From assembly GCA_004335635.1 (NCBI GenBank), contig QAXH01006021.1, positions 11,677-61,169 of the forward strand: DNA of 49,493 nucleotides, given 5' to 3'. Shown piece after piece: positions 26,001 to 35,963 of the stretch (position 1 is its first letter; every line of letters starts with the position of its first letter). The translations under genes were made by a program, and so were the position numbers. This DNA is from Chloromonas sp. AAM2 (taxonomy: Eukaryota > Chlorophyta > Chlorophyceae > Chlamydomonadales > Chlamydomonadaceae). Below the pieces are notes generated by a model. The model had not been told where the DNA came from. It ran no database searches and saw nothing but the letters and a program-made list of their open reading frames with translations.

Positions 26001-26694
26001 TGTAGGTAGCGGACTGTGCTGTTCGGCTGGTAGGCAGCTCGCATGTTGTGAGCCTAGGCTCGTGCCAATCCGAAAGCAAGTGTTTGTCCCTTGGACAATA
26101 GAACAAGGCACTATTGCTACTTCGGCTACTTGAATGAATGATTTCTGGAGAGGCAAACGCAACCTTCGCCCGATCACTTTTCGCTCCGCCCATGCGGCTC
26201 ACAGACCCAGCCCAGAACGTGCCGGCGAGCTTCTACTGGCCCATGTGCAAAGTCATTGAGCTTTCTGCGAGCTTCCATGAGCTTTCAGCAGCCGATTGAC
26301 CTTTTTGGCCGTTTTGCCACCCAGTTATGCTTCTTACCCGCAATATGCAACCTTCAGGCAGGACAGTGAATCAACATGCTTCGTGACCTTTAGCGAGCAG
26401 CTTCTTTTTAGTGCCGTTACAAGTGCGCAAGCGTGATTACGTCATCACCCACCTTGCATCGCCATCGCTAGAACTGTTGCTCTTGTTGAGCCCCACCCCT
26501 AGGCCCACGCCAAGGCCTACACCCAGTACGACCATCACCGCCATGACTGCCGCCAGCAATTTCCAAGGAAAACGCTTGCCGCTCTGCGGCTCGGCATCGT
26601 GCTGTGCTGCCATTTTGGCAGCAGCGACATCCGACTTGATGGCCTCCATCTTGGCCTCCGAGCCCGCGGCTGACTGTGGGTCCGACATAGGCAT
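13201..26694 (-). CDS. FOX1: Multicopper ferroxidase, copy A (FOX1/ceruloplasmin type)
   Basis: Twenty-six exons join in phase to 1123 residues: 26694-26456, 25767-25584, 25280-25235, 24673-24507, 24160-24058, 23564-23470, 23167-23077, 22704-22599, 22214-22094, 21403-21279, 20985-20872, 20492-20340, 19645-19507, 19129-18917, 18738-18692, 18373-18276, 17820-17710, 17312-17233, 16843-16696, 16129-16018, 15810-15675, 15051-14926, 14586-14407, 14100-13999, 13709-13571, 13397-13201. The start is the ATG at 26694 or the one two codons later. A short acidic cytosolic head is followed by one transmembrane segment with a glycine zipper (VLGVGLGVGLGVGL), then three two-cupredoxin units. Type 1 copper sites (Cys, His, Met) are seen in domains 2, 4 and 6. 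Trinuclear ligands are HWH and HCH in domain 2 and HPH and HSH in domain 3. The family oxidises Fe(II) to Fe(III) with O2 at the plasma membrane, feeding a ferric permease. Copy A differs from copy B by an extra intron and many expanded introns. Confidence 0.92.
14791..14840 (+). repeat. Dispersed repeat GTCAGGGCGGTACACAT, copy 2
   Basis: TTCTTTCTAGGTAGGCCAGG followed by GCGGTACACATTCCATCCCA, inside ferroxidase A intron 22 (between the 15051-14926 and 14586-14407 exons). It matches the 13071 copy over about 45 bases. Confidence 0.7.
15091..15209. repeat. 30-bp tandem repeat, 4 units
   Basis: Four copies of GGYTGTGATACCATKGGAAC GTAGTGCTAA in the ferroxidase A intron upstream (on minus) of the 15051-14926 exon. 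Unit 3 has AACAGAAG in place of ACCATGGG. Confidence 0.95.
16495..16565 (+). repeat. Dispersed repeat GTCAGGGCGG, copy 3 (long form)
   Basis: CTCAGGGTATGTCAGGGTGG, then CCGCGTCCTGTGACAGCTTA and CCCGCTGTA. The right part (CCGCGTCCTGTRACAGCTT) is shared with the copy at 40101-40163, so the element is at least 65 bases long. Confidence 0.7.
16575..16745 (-). repeat. Triplicated exon 18 splice-donor junction of ferroxidase A
   Basis: The exon 18 end (CGCCAATACTMCATYGCAGCAG|GTGCGTGC on minus, stated in two parts: CGCCAATAC and GCAGCAG|GTGCGTGC) occurs three times, with donors after 16696, 16636 and 16590. The first is used in my model, since it gives the same 148-base exon as copy B. The second would add 60 bases in frame with no stop (20 residues). 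The third would shift the frame. Confidence 0.85.
16916..17026. repeat. (GGAC)n and (CCAG)n microsatellites
   Basis: About eleven GGAC units at 16916-16960, then about ten CAGC/CCAG units at 16988-17026, in the ferroxidase A intron between the 17312-17233 and 16843-16696 exons. Confidence 0.9.
18739..18916 (-). other. Extra intron in ferroxidase A absent from copy B
   Basis: Copy A interrupts the codon boundary after FFT with a 178-base intron (donor GTGTGT, acceptor CTCAG). In copy B the same stretch, LFFTVMAEASSIYAYDNV, is one uninterrupted exon (31924-31677). Flanking protein sequence aligns directly (VLDEAASIYAYDNV), so this is a gain or loss of an intron in one paralogue. Confidence 0.85.
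20562..20640. repeat. (CCAG/CTAG)n microsatellite in ferroxidase A intron
   Basis: A run of CCAGCCAG with interspersed CTAG variants, followed by CAGACAGGCAGACA words up to about 20710. Intronic, between the 20985-20872 and 20492-20340 exons. Confidence 0.9.
21673..21780. repeat. 11-bp minisatellite (ACATGCCCGAC)n
   Basis: About ten units of ACATGCCCGAC / ACGTGCCCGAC in the ferroxidase A intron between the 22214-22094 and 21403-21279 exons. Because 11 and 3 are coprime, all three frames read the same 11-residue cycle, which produces spurious open frames. Confidence 0.95.
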
Positions 26695-28018
26695 AACCTT
26701 AGTCTAATGTCGGACTTTCCTGTGTTCGATTTCGGACCAAGCCCTCAACAGAGCAGCGGGCCGTGGTTCTATTCAGCAAGGTCGCTATCAAATAAGGCTT
26801 TTCTATCGTACTTTTCTGCGCGTGCCCTGCACGCGCTGTCGGACGGTGCTTTTACACCCCACGCGCTTGCACACGTTCCACGTCTGCCACTTGGAACATG
26901 CCCAAACTCTTATTTTGGCTGCCCATTTCGTCATCTGGGCCACTTTTATCTTTGAGCCGTTGGCGCCATATCACCAGCCAGAAACGTTTCACACCATCCT
27001 GCCTACTTGCATACATCACCGGTTCCAATCTTCAATCGTTGGGGCACCTTTGTAGAAATACGTTCCGTAGAAACTGTCTTTTAGAAACTGTTCGCTGTAG
27101 ACATGAAGTGCATGCATGTGACCAAGCCTGCCGGCTGCTTGTGTTGTCGCACACATCAACACTCGCATTGTATTACATCACTGTTCGCTCATCGCTTGCA
27201 GGCACACATCACATTCTCTCGTCATCACAAAACTCAGTCAGCTGCATTTCAGACCCGTGTGACTTGAGAACACGTCGGGCGGAACAAAACAGCCAACAGC
27301 ACAGCTAGTCAGTATGCCGTACATACAGTCTGGTTCACGCAGTAGGCAGGCTATAAGTCAGCTATCCAGATTTCTCTCATGCTAGGCAAAGTGCGATTGG
27401 TCATGAATACGATGATCATGCCACTCTGACCTGTACAGTGAGTAAAAACGGGATACCTGCAGGCCCGGGCTTATTCAACCAGTTATCACCTGATCACTCG
27501 ATAGATCTGGTATCACACAATGCAGTAACAAGTATTCGGTGCTAAAAAAACCCGGATCACATGTGCCTCATGGCCACATCCGCGCGACCAAACGTCATGT
27601 CTTAAGTGCCAACACATGCCATGCACAAACCATCCACATGAGATGGCGCGCACACATCCGTCGAAACTTCCGTCGAAACAAGGCAGGCCTCCCAACCAGG
27701 TGACACCCACCCATGACTCGATAGCCAGGGTCTTACATAACCCGACAAACATGTAGTACTTGCATATTCCAATTCGGTTAGTCAACCAACCACAACCTGA
27801 ACTGATCCACAGTCTCCGATCACGCATAAGCTGCACGTAACATACGCTTCTATGGATGCATAGGCATGCTGACCTAAAGCAAGCATTTTCTTATGCTTGC
27901 ATCATGCTCACACAACCCTCCACTCATGCATGTGCATCGAGATGTCCAGCCACAGTCTGTGCTGTAGACTTCCACCCAGATCTCGCAGCATCAGTTGCAA
28001 GCAGATGGCTCATGCAAT
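26695..28018. promoter_or_regulatory. Spacer between tandem ferroxidases; copy A promoter region
   Basis: 1.3 kb between the copy B stop codon and the copy A start. No exon-like sequence seen. CACGCG hexamers occur at 26819-26824 (minus), 26830-26835 and 26860-26865 (plus), and CACACG at 26870-26875 (plus), 125-180 bases upstream of the copy A start codon. From memory of the literature these two hexamers are the iron-responsive elements defined in the Chlamydomonas FOX1 promoter; their function here is inference. Confidence 0.4.
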
Positions 28019-31000
28019 CTACTGGAGCATGCGCATGCGCTTGCTGCTGCCCACCACCTCGATCTGCCCCAGCATGCCATGCAGAATGTGATCGTGGATG
28101 TCGCAGAACACGAGCCACAGGCCAGTGTTCTGGGTCACCATGTCTGCTGCGGTGGCGAAACCAGGCATAAGCAGGGGTGCCTGGGTGGCTCCGGTCTGCA
28201 GGGTCATGACATGGCCTGCAAGGAAGGAAATACAACCACAGCCATATCAACTTCACCACAACCATTCGTCTTGTCAGGGCTTTACTTTACCATTACTCTC
28301 CAGGTGGAAGGGTTGGCAGGCTGGCGTTGTTGTCAAGTATGTGCAGCCTGAACAAGGTCCTGGCCAGGATAGCCCGATAATATTTCCAACTGACCCCGGA
28401 TAATATTACCAACTGACCAACCAACCACCAAGAAACAAACACTCACCCATGACACGTGGCGAGTGCATGCCCTCCTCTGAGCCGAAGGCCACCATGACCA
28501 GGCGAACCTTGGCACCCAGTGGGATCTTGATAACGGGCAGGTTGCAGTACATGTAGCCGTTGATGGCATGCATCAGGTTCTTCAACTGCACAGACAAACA
28601 ACAATTACACACCATTTGTGTTAACAAGACATTGTAGCGTCTTCTATCTAGCTTACATCCACAGTACCAATCCACCCTCTGCGACAGGACAGCAACACTG
28701 GACAAAACAGCATGCCAGCACCTTGGGTACCCAAAGTTAGCCTAGCCTTACACCACACCACACCTACCTCAAAAGCAATGCTGCCGTCCAGGAGGGCCAG
28801 GTTCTCTGGGGTGAACCCGGCGTTCTCAATGTTCTCTTCGTGCAGAGGGCTGAGGTTCTCGTTGAACACCTGCAGCAGGTGAATCAAACAGTTGCGCCGG
28901 TTCATTGCTACACCACCATGAAACAGCTGATTAATCATTTTAATGCTGACTGGCCAGGATGTTGACAGCTGCAAACCCTTGTAGGTCAACAGCTGTAACG
29001 TTTGCTGTCGGAGATCAAACAGTTGCTGATTGATTGCTGTTCTGACCGGCTGTCATGTGCTGGTAGATCAACAAATGGACGTAATGCTTGCTTCCAGACC
29101 ATGCTTTGCTTATTGACTGACACCAGGCAAGTGAGGGAGACAGGACGTGCTGAAGCAACAGGAGCAAGCATGCCGGCACCCACCTGGAGCAGCACTGGCA
29201 TGACGAGGTCGACGTCCTTTGGTGTGATGCCGTCTGGCTTGAGGTTGTCCTTGGCGGTGATGATGACCAGACCGACCAGGCCCGCGGCGGCGTGGCCGGG
29301 GATGTCAATGTCCGACAGGTAGGTGTAGGTCACGGTGGACAGATCACTGGCAAGGGGACCAGCCTGCAAAGAGGAAACAAAAATGAACATGTTCAATGAT
29401 CATGTGTACTACAAGCACTGGTGATGAGTCAAGTAGAGTTTCCTCTGCAACTGCTTGCTGATCAGTAGTGAAGTAGAGTTAGTTAGGGTTATGTATTTTC
29501 TCTTCAGCTGCTTGCTCACCAGTAGTAAGCCTGTCTGATGATGCCTGATGCCAGTTCACCATGTGTTGACCCACCTCGTTTGGCACAACCCATTCGTAGA
29601 CGAAGGTCTCCCCTGGGGCAATGGACTTGGCCTTAACCAGGTCGTGGTAGGCCACCAGGCCGCCATCGGGGGCAAGAGACACGGGGAAGTCCATGTTGTT
29701 CTGCAAAACGCAGCGGAGAAGCCCAGGTCGTGTGTCAAGGACATTGCCACAAAACCAAGAGAATGTCATTCGTGACGGGCCGAACAGTGTGAGGTTAACA
29801 GACAGTAGAGTCGAGCGGTCAATAGAGATGCTTCGTCATTGTGAGCACGACTACTGTCGCACAATGGTCCGAAGGGAACCCACCTTGAAAACGACCCTAA
29901 CGACATCTCCGACCTCAGCCGTGATGACAGGACCGATAATGCCGTAGTTGGGGCCAGGCTGAGGAGCCAGGGTGGTGAAGTTGTCGTTTGTGTAGCCACG
30001 GTACTGAGCCTTGTAGCGCCTGCGCGGAACGATCGGAGGAGTGCGTTCGCGGCATGTCCACAAGGGGCCGGCGCATACGAGGAATGGTGCGACGGTAATC
30101 AACACTGCTGCTGAACGCAGCGGTTTGAAAAATCCGTTGCGAAAAAGCTGGGCAAGGCAATTAGCAGGATTGATCAACAAAACCGACACGACTCACTTGG
30201 ATCCAATAGTGAGGGGACCCTTGGTGATGTACGACCTAGCATCCTCTGCCAGGTTGACACTGGTGCACTGCTGGTAGCCCTTGGGTGCGTAGTCCCACAT
30301 GACCTTGTCTGGAAGCACGCAGAAGTGCAGGGCCGGGTAATGTGCGTGGTAATCAAGTACGTACGTGGGCGCAGCAGAGGAATCAATCGACAACCAATGC
30401 CAAGCTGCAGGCTTCCTGTTGCCATCCAACTGATCACTTCGCCTGGCTTGCATTGGTATGCACCTCTGATTGCACCTCAAATCGTAATTTCAAGCACACA
30501 CCTGCTGCAATGTAGTACTGGCGAGTTGTACCGCCGCGCAGGGCCAGAGGACCCTGTGGGGCAGGGGTCACCTCGTAGGAAACCTCCATGCCGCTCATGA
30601 CGTGGTCGGCCACACGGCAGGCGACTGTCCAGTTGCCAGGCTGGGTGAACTGCAATCAATGCATGCAGCACATACAGTGACGCAACAGCAGTTCTGAGCA
30701 GCACCTACACAGCATTACCTCGGTAGTCTCCACACAAGGCATATCTGACCCTTGTAGCTGTGGTATGACGACATGTTGACTGGGCTATCAGGCCAGCGTT
30801 TAGATCATGTGCATCGACACTCACCACCACGTCCCTGGACATCATGCTTCCTGCCAGGGTCACCACGGACGAACTGTGGCCACCCAGCTTCAAGTAGCTG
30901 CCGCCTGTAAACAGAGCAGGCAAACTTTCGTGACTTAGTACACGCACGGCGCCAGCCTACCAGTCAACAGCCCACATTCCAGCCCACAGCAGCATTCCAG

Positions 31001-34000
31001 CCTACAAGTCAACACTCCTTAGTAGCACTCGTCGAAAAGCACCACTTCCGAGATATCAACAAATCAAATGTTCAGCGCAACGCTCCTGTGCATTCACATC
31101 AAATTTTGAATACAGGCATCTTCAGGCTGTACTGAAACGTGGTTGTGCCAGCAGCCTAGTCAAGATTAGCCTACCTCCAATTGTGGGCGTGTGCATGTCC
31201 TCCTGGCTGCCCAGGGCCATGATGTGGATCCTCACGCGCTTGCCAGCTGGGAAAGCCAGACGGGGCATGTTGCAGAACATGTAACCTGCACAACAAGCGG
31301 GCAGGCAGTGAAGGTGGGCAAACACAGCCCATCATAATCCTTCTGCTACCCAGTTTCTATTCTTAACTGCAGGGGAGCAGCAAGCTGTCCCCAACCTGTG
31401 GAATCACCGTATGGATCAGACTTACCATTGATCATGTGCTTCAAGGAAGTCTCAATGAAACCCTCATCAGCAAACATGGCCTCAATCTTCTCAGTGGTGT
31501 TCCAGAGATCTGGGTCCAGGTACCTGAAACACGACATGAATAACAAAGGGTAAAGTGTGTGAAACAGAACAACACACAAAAGGGGGCTCAGTTGCAAAGG
31601 CAGTTAGGGTAACTCCTAATACTAAGTGCATTGCGTCAGATTGGCTGACACAGCCGTGATCAGATTTGTCACTCACGTCTTGACGTTGTCGTATGCGTAG
31701 ATGGAGGATGCCTCAGCCATGACGGTGAAGAACAGGAATGCATCCTGGTCGACATCATCGGGCAGACCCGCGTTCTGGGCAGTGCTCCTCTCGCCCGCCG
31801 CCCTGTTGATGACCAGCGCACCGATGAGACCCGCGCTGGTGTCGCCAGTCTCATCCACGTGGGAGTGGTACATCCACATCATGGAGCTGGGATCGGCAGG
31901 GCCAGGGCCGGAGCGCTCAGCAACCTGCATCAACCCAGGGGCGTAACATTTTGTCAATTTGACAGACTACACCTTTCCTACTCTATCGCGTTGGTAATAT
32001 GGGAGCAACCAGCACAGCAAGTTCGTCCATCATGGACACATTCCTGACGTTTCTATGCCTCGGCAGTGTTTGCAGTAGTATCCTACCGGTTGGTACTTCA
32101 AGCTTCGGATCCACTCACCCCCCAGGTGTATGTCCACCTCGACCCAGGCATGACAATGTCATCTCCGTGCTGGTTGGAGCCGTCCTTGTATGCAGAGCCC
32201 TCGCTGGATTTGTCGTAGATAACACCGTGGGGGTGCATGCTTGCGGGGTACCTGCGTTAGTGTGCATGGCCAATGGGTGCAATCAGTCAGGAGTGAAGGG
32301 GCCTGTAGGTTCAACTCACGTGGCGAAGCAGGGCTCAAATGAGGCATACGATGGGGCAACTTAGTTGTGCCTCTGGCTTACTGTGTGGACTGACCCTACA
32401 CACTCACGTCAGGTTGTTCAAGAAAACAATCTTGATGACGTCGCCCACATTTGCGCGCATGATAGGACCAATGATGCCCAGGTACTGCTCATCCGCCGGG
32501 CGTTGCACTTGTGTGGTGAAATTCTCGTCAGTGTACTGGAAGTACATGGCCTTCTTGTACCTGCGTGCAGTGCAGGTTGGTTACGAGAGCGAGGGTGACA
32601 TGACGAATCACATGATTGCTGGGTATCAAACTGCACCGGGCGTCAAGGGTTAGCCGTGAACACCAAGTGATTCTTTATGGGTTAGTCACTGATGCAGTCA
32701 AGTTAGCAATTTACACAGATCCCATGCAGTAAAGCTTGGGTTAGGGTTAGGGGACGTAGCAACTTACTCAATGCAGTTAGGCTTACACAGATCCAAAGGC
32801 AGTTAAGCTTACATAGATTCAAAGCAGTCACTTACACAGATCCAATGCGCATGATGGAGTTGTCAACTGGGCCCAGGAACACCTCGGCGTTCTCGCCGAA
32901 TGGCAGCACCTCGCCGCTGCATGCCTCGCCCTCAAGGGGAGCATAGTTCCTGAAAGCAAAGATAGGTCAGGAAGACAACGGATGAAATCAGCAGAATTGT
33001 TTATCGTGATCCTTCGATGCCTCTCCTACTGCGGCATTGCAGCTAAGGCGTCTTAGTTTGGGTCGCACCAGAGGACTTCATTAGCTGCGATGTAGAAAGT
33101 GCGCTCAATGCCGCCTCCGAATGGGACGATGGCAGGCTGCGCGCCCTTGACCGTGTAGAAGCTCTTCATACCCTGGTCCAAGTGAGAGTTCACCTGTGCA
33201 GAGGACAAGTAGCAGTTGGCTATGAGAACCAGGGCGAGCAATGCTGATTGCGACTGCTGCAGAAGCGAAGGGGCTTAGCCAAGGGTCAGAACAGTACAAC
33301 CCGACTTGCGACTTAATATTCGCAATCAACAGAACAGATGCCAGGTCACTCCATCCTGGTCACTCCATCTGCATGATACTCACGTGGCAGTGGAACAGCC
33401 AGGTGCCGGGGGCATCATTGCTGAGGTCCAAGCTGGCGGTGGTGCCTCCCATCAGGTCGATGTGATCCATGCGCATGCCGTTGTGAAGCAGAGTGTTGCC
33501 ATGCCTGCACGAGGAGGACAAGGATAGGTGGAGACTCCATCTTAAAACAGAGAGCAAGCGCCTTCAGTTAGGCGCCTTGAATTCCAACACTCTTGGAATA
33601 CCAGGTGTACAGCAGCATCATCAAGTCCAACAAACCGATTTCTTGCGCATGTACATTCCTCATCCTGGATCAAGTGCCCATCGAGTGCACAAAGATGGCC
33701 ACACTTACCAGTGGAAGTTGTGGGTGCTCTCAGCGCCGCCCACGGAGGCTGCGTGCCACCTCACATTCTCGCCAATGTTCATCTCCAGGTTGGGCAGGTT
33801 GCACCAAGTGTGACCTGAGACAACATGGTATTGTTTTGCATGGTTTGTTGGAATTTGCTCCGATTGCAGACTGTTGATTGTCCCACAACAGGGATTGTTC
33901 ACAGTCTTGGCCCAGCTGTAAGCTGCTGTGTTAACATGTCTCGGTGCTGCTCTAAGTACTGGCCAAAGCGCTCACCATTGACTGCCATCTTGTTGAAAAT

Positions 34001-35963
34001 GGTACCCTGGAGCTTAGGGTCTTGACCGTTCTCGAACAGGTAGGGAGATGCCTGCTCAACGTAGATCTGTGACGCAGAAGGATAGGAAAGCAAAGCAGGG
34101 GTCAGAGTGAAACCCGACACCAGAGAACAGACATGTTATGATTATTCACAGTTACTGTTGCTGACGACATAGTATCTTCACCGCACATCTTGGATGAGGC
34201 CCAACTAACCATTCTGCAGCAGACTCACCTGGAAGAGAGTGATGATGTTCCGGTCAATGCCCTTGGTGGTTCCGTCGGGGTTGGCATGGCCCTTGGCTGT
34301 GACGATGATGGGGCCCACAAGACCTGGTTGAGAGAAGCAAGCATACAGTCAGCACGCGCAGAACGTCGAATCAGATAAGCAGCTAGTCTCCTGATAAACA
34401 CAGCTGCTGTGATGATACCCTCTTTCTCACTGTTACGGGTGCAACAGTCGGTGAGCATCCAGAAGAGCCACAAGCCACATCACAGGCTGTGCATCTCCTC
34501 ACCTGCGTTGTCGTGTGACTGCGGGTTGACTGAGGAGCGGTACAGGTACAGGCGGGAGTTCTGGAAGCCAGGGCCACGGGGCTGTGGGGCGGCACTCTCA
34601 GGCACCTGCGCATGCCATTGTAAGAGCATGTGCCATTGTGAAGAGCATTCAAGTCTTGTCTTGCCAGCTTGTATCATTGGCATCGACCTTGCCCACTGGC
34701 ACCGCTTGCACACAAGGCTGAAAACACACCTAACCACGCTGTTCAGGTGAGTGCATGACTCATAATGCAGTTCGCCATACAAACCCTCCCACAACGAATA
34801 CGGGGATGAGCTGGGGAGACAAACAGGCCACACCCACCCTCCAAATGACCCTGGAAGTCTCTCCGGGTGACACTGCTCGAAGGAAACCCTTTGCAGGGTT
34901 GGTCCATGTGAGGCCTCCCGAGGGCTCCATGTTGACGGAAAAGGCCAGGTTGTTCTTGAACACGACATTGAAGGCGCTGCCAGCTTCAACATGGATCACT
35001 GGACCTGAAGAGATCAAACACGACAACAACAAGTGGGAAGCAAATGCATGTCTGATGTGCCGACAGGACTGATTTGTCGACAGAAAGAAGCAGCTGACAG
35101 CTGAGCTTGTTGTTCAGCTCAGCCAGAACCAGGCAAGTTGGGCTGCAGGTCTCTTGCATACACCTGACCACGGTCCCAACCTACCTAGGAGGCCCATGTA
35201 CTGGTCCTGTGCTGGGCGCTCCTTAACCGTCTGCAGGAGAGGCATGCATTATCTTCTAAGCGCACTCATACGCAGAAAACCGACATGCCTCTTAATTCAA
35301 CTGGAATGGATAGCAAGGCACGTAGGTTTGCTTGACTTACTGTGAAGGTGTTGTCTGTGTATGCCCTGTACATGGCTTTCTTGAACACGCCTCCCACGTT
35401 GGTGATGCGAGCCTTCCAGGTGGCATTCCAAGCTGGCTCCATGACCGCAGGATCATAGCACTGGACACCATCCAACGCGAAATCCCAGGTCACAGGATCA
35501 GCAGCGATGTAATATGTCGGAAGGCTGCGTGGTGTACAAACAAGCCAGCACTCAGTTACGGCACGCAAAATCAAATGTGAATCTGGATCGACCCGATCTT
35601 GCAGCTCCCTGCGATTCAGGCTGCTGGCGGCTAATCTCGTATCTAGGTTTCGTTGAAACTGTGCCCGCAAAACCGGATCAATCGCACTCACCTGGGATCA
35701 AAAGAATCGCCCGAGGTGGCGCTGAGTGGGCTGCTTCCGTTGTCTTCATCCTTCTTGAGCCCAACGCCCAGGCCCACACCCAGGCCAATGCCCAGCACCA
35801 CAATCACCGCAACCACTGCCGCCAGCCATTTCCAGAGAGACCCACTGCCACTGCTGGCCGCCTGCTGAGCGCTCTCGTGCTGTGCTGCTACCTTGCTGGC
35901 AGTCACATCCAGTGTCACTGCCTCTGCCTTGGTGATTGACTCATCGGAATGAGGGGACGACAT
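28019..35963 (-). CDS. FOX1: Multicopper ferroxidase, copy B (FOX1/ceruloplasmin type)
   Basis: Twenty-five exons join in phase to 1128 residues: 35963-35692, 35524-35341, 35230-35185, 35004-34838, 34605-34503, 34323-34229, 34066-33976, 33814-33709, 33504-33384, 33193-33069, 32949-32836, 32560-32408, 32251-32119, 31924-31677, 31523-31426, 31285-31175, 30904-30825, 30649-30502, 30308-30197, 30019-29884, 29700-29575, 29363-29184, 28869-28768, 28585-28447, 28215-28019. Residues about 43-69 form a transmembrane anchor (WLAAVVAVIVVLGIGLGVGL). Trinuclear ligands are H354/H356 and H393/H395 (domain 2) and H532/H534 and H590/H592 (domain 3). Type 1 sites are H351-C394-H399-M404, H717-C760-H765-M770 and H1058-C1101-H1106-M1111. 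The domain 6 motif is FCD instead of HCH, so it cannot supply trinuclear ligands. Several N-glycosylation sequons (NATW, NFTT, NTTE, NWTV) fit an extracellular body. Length is close to Chlamydomonas FOX1 (about 1140). Inferred role: Fe(II) oxidation in high-affinity iron uptake. Confidence 0.93.
32705..32845 (-). repeat. Repeated copies of exon 11 donor junction in ferroxidase B
   Basis: The exon 11 end and donor of copy B (GGATCTGT|GTAAG on minus, at 32836) recurs three more times in the adjoining intron, near 32808, 32782 and 32711, with 26- to 70-base spacing and drift. The copy at 32782 keeps a perfect GGATCTGT|GTAAGC site. Confidence 0.75.
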
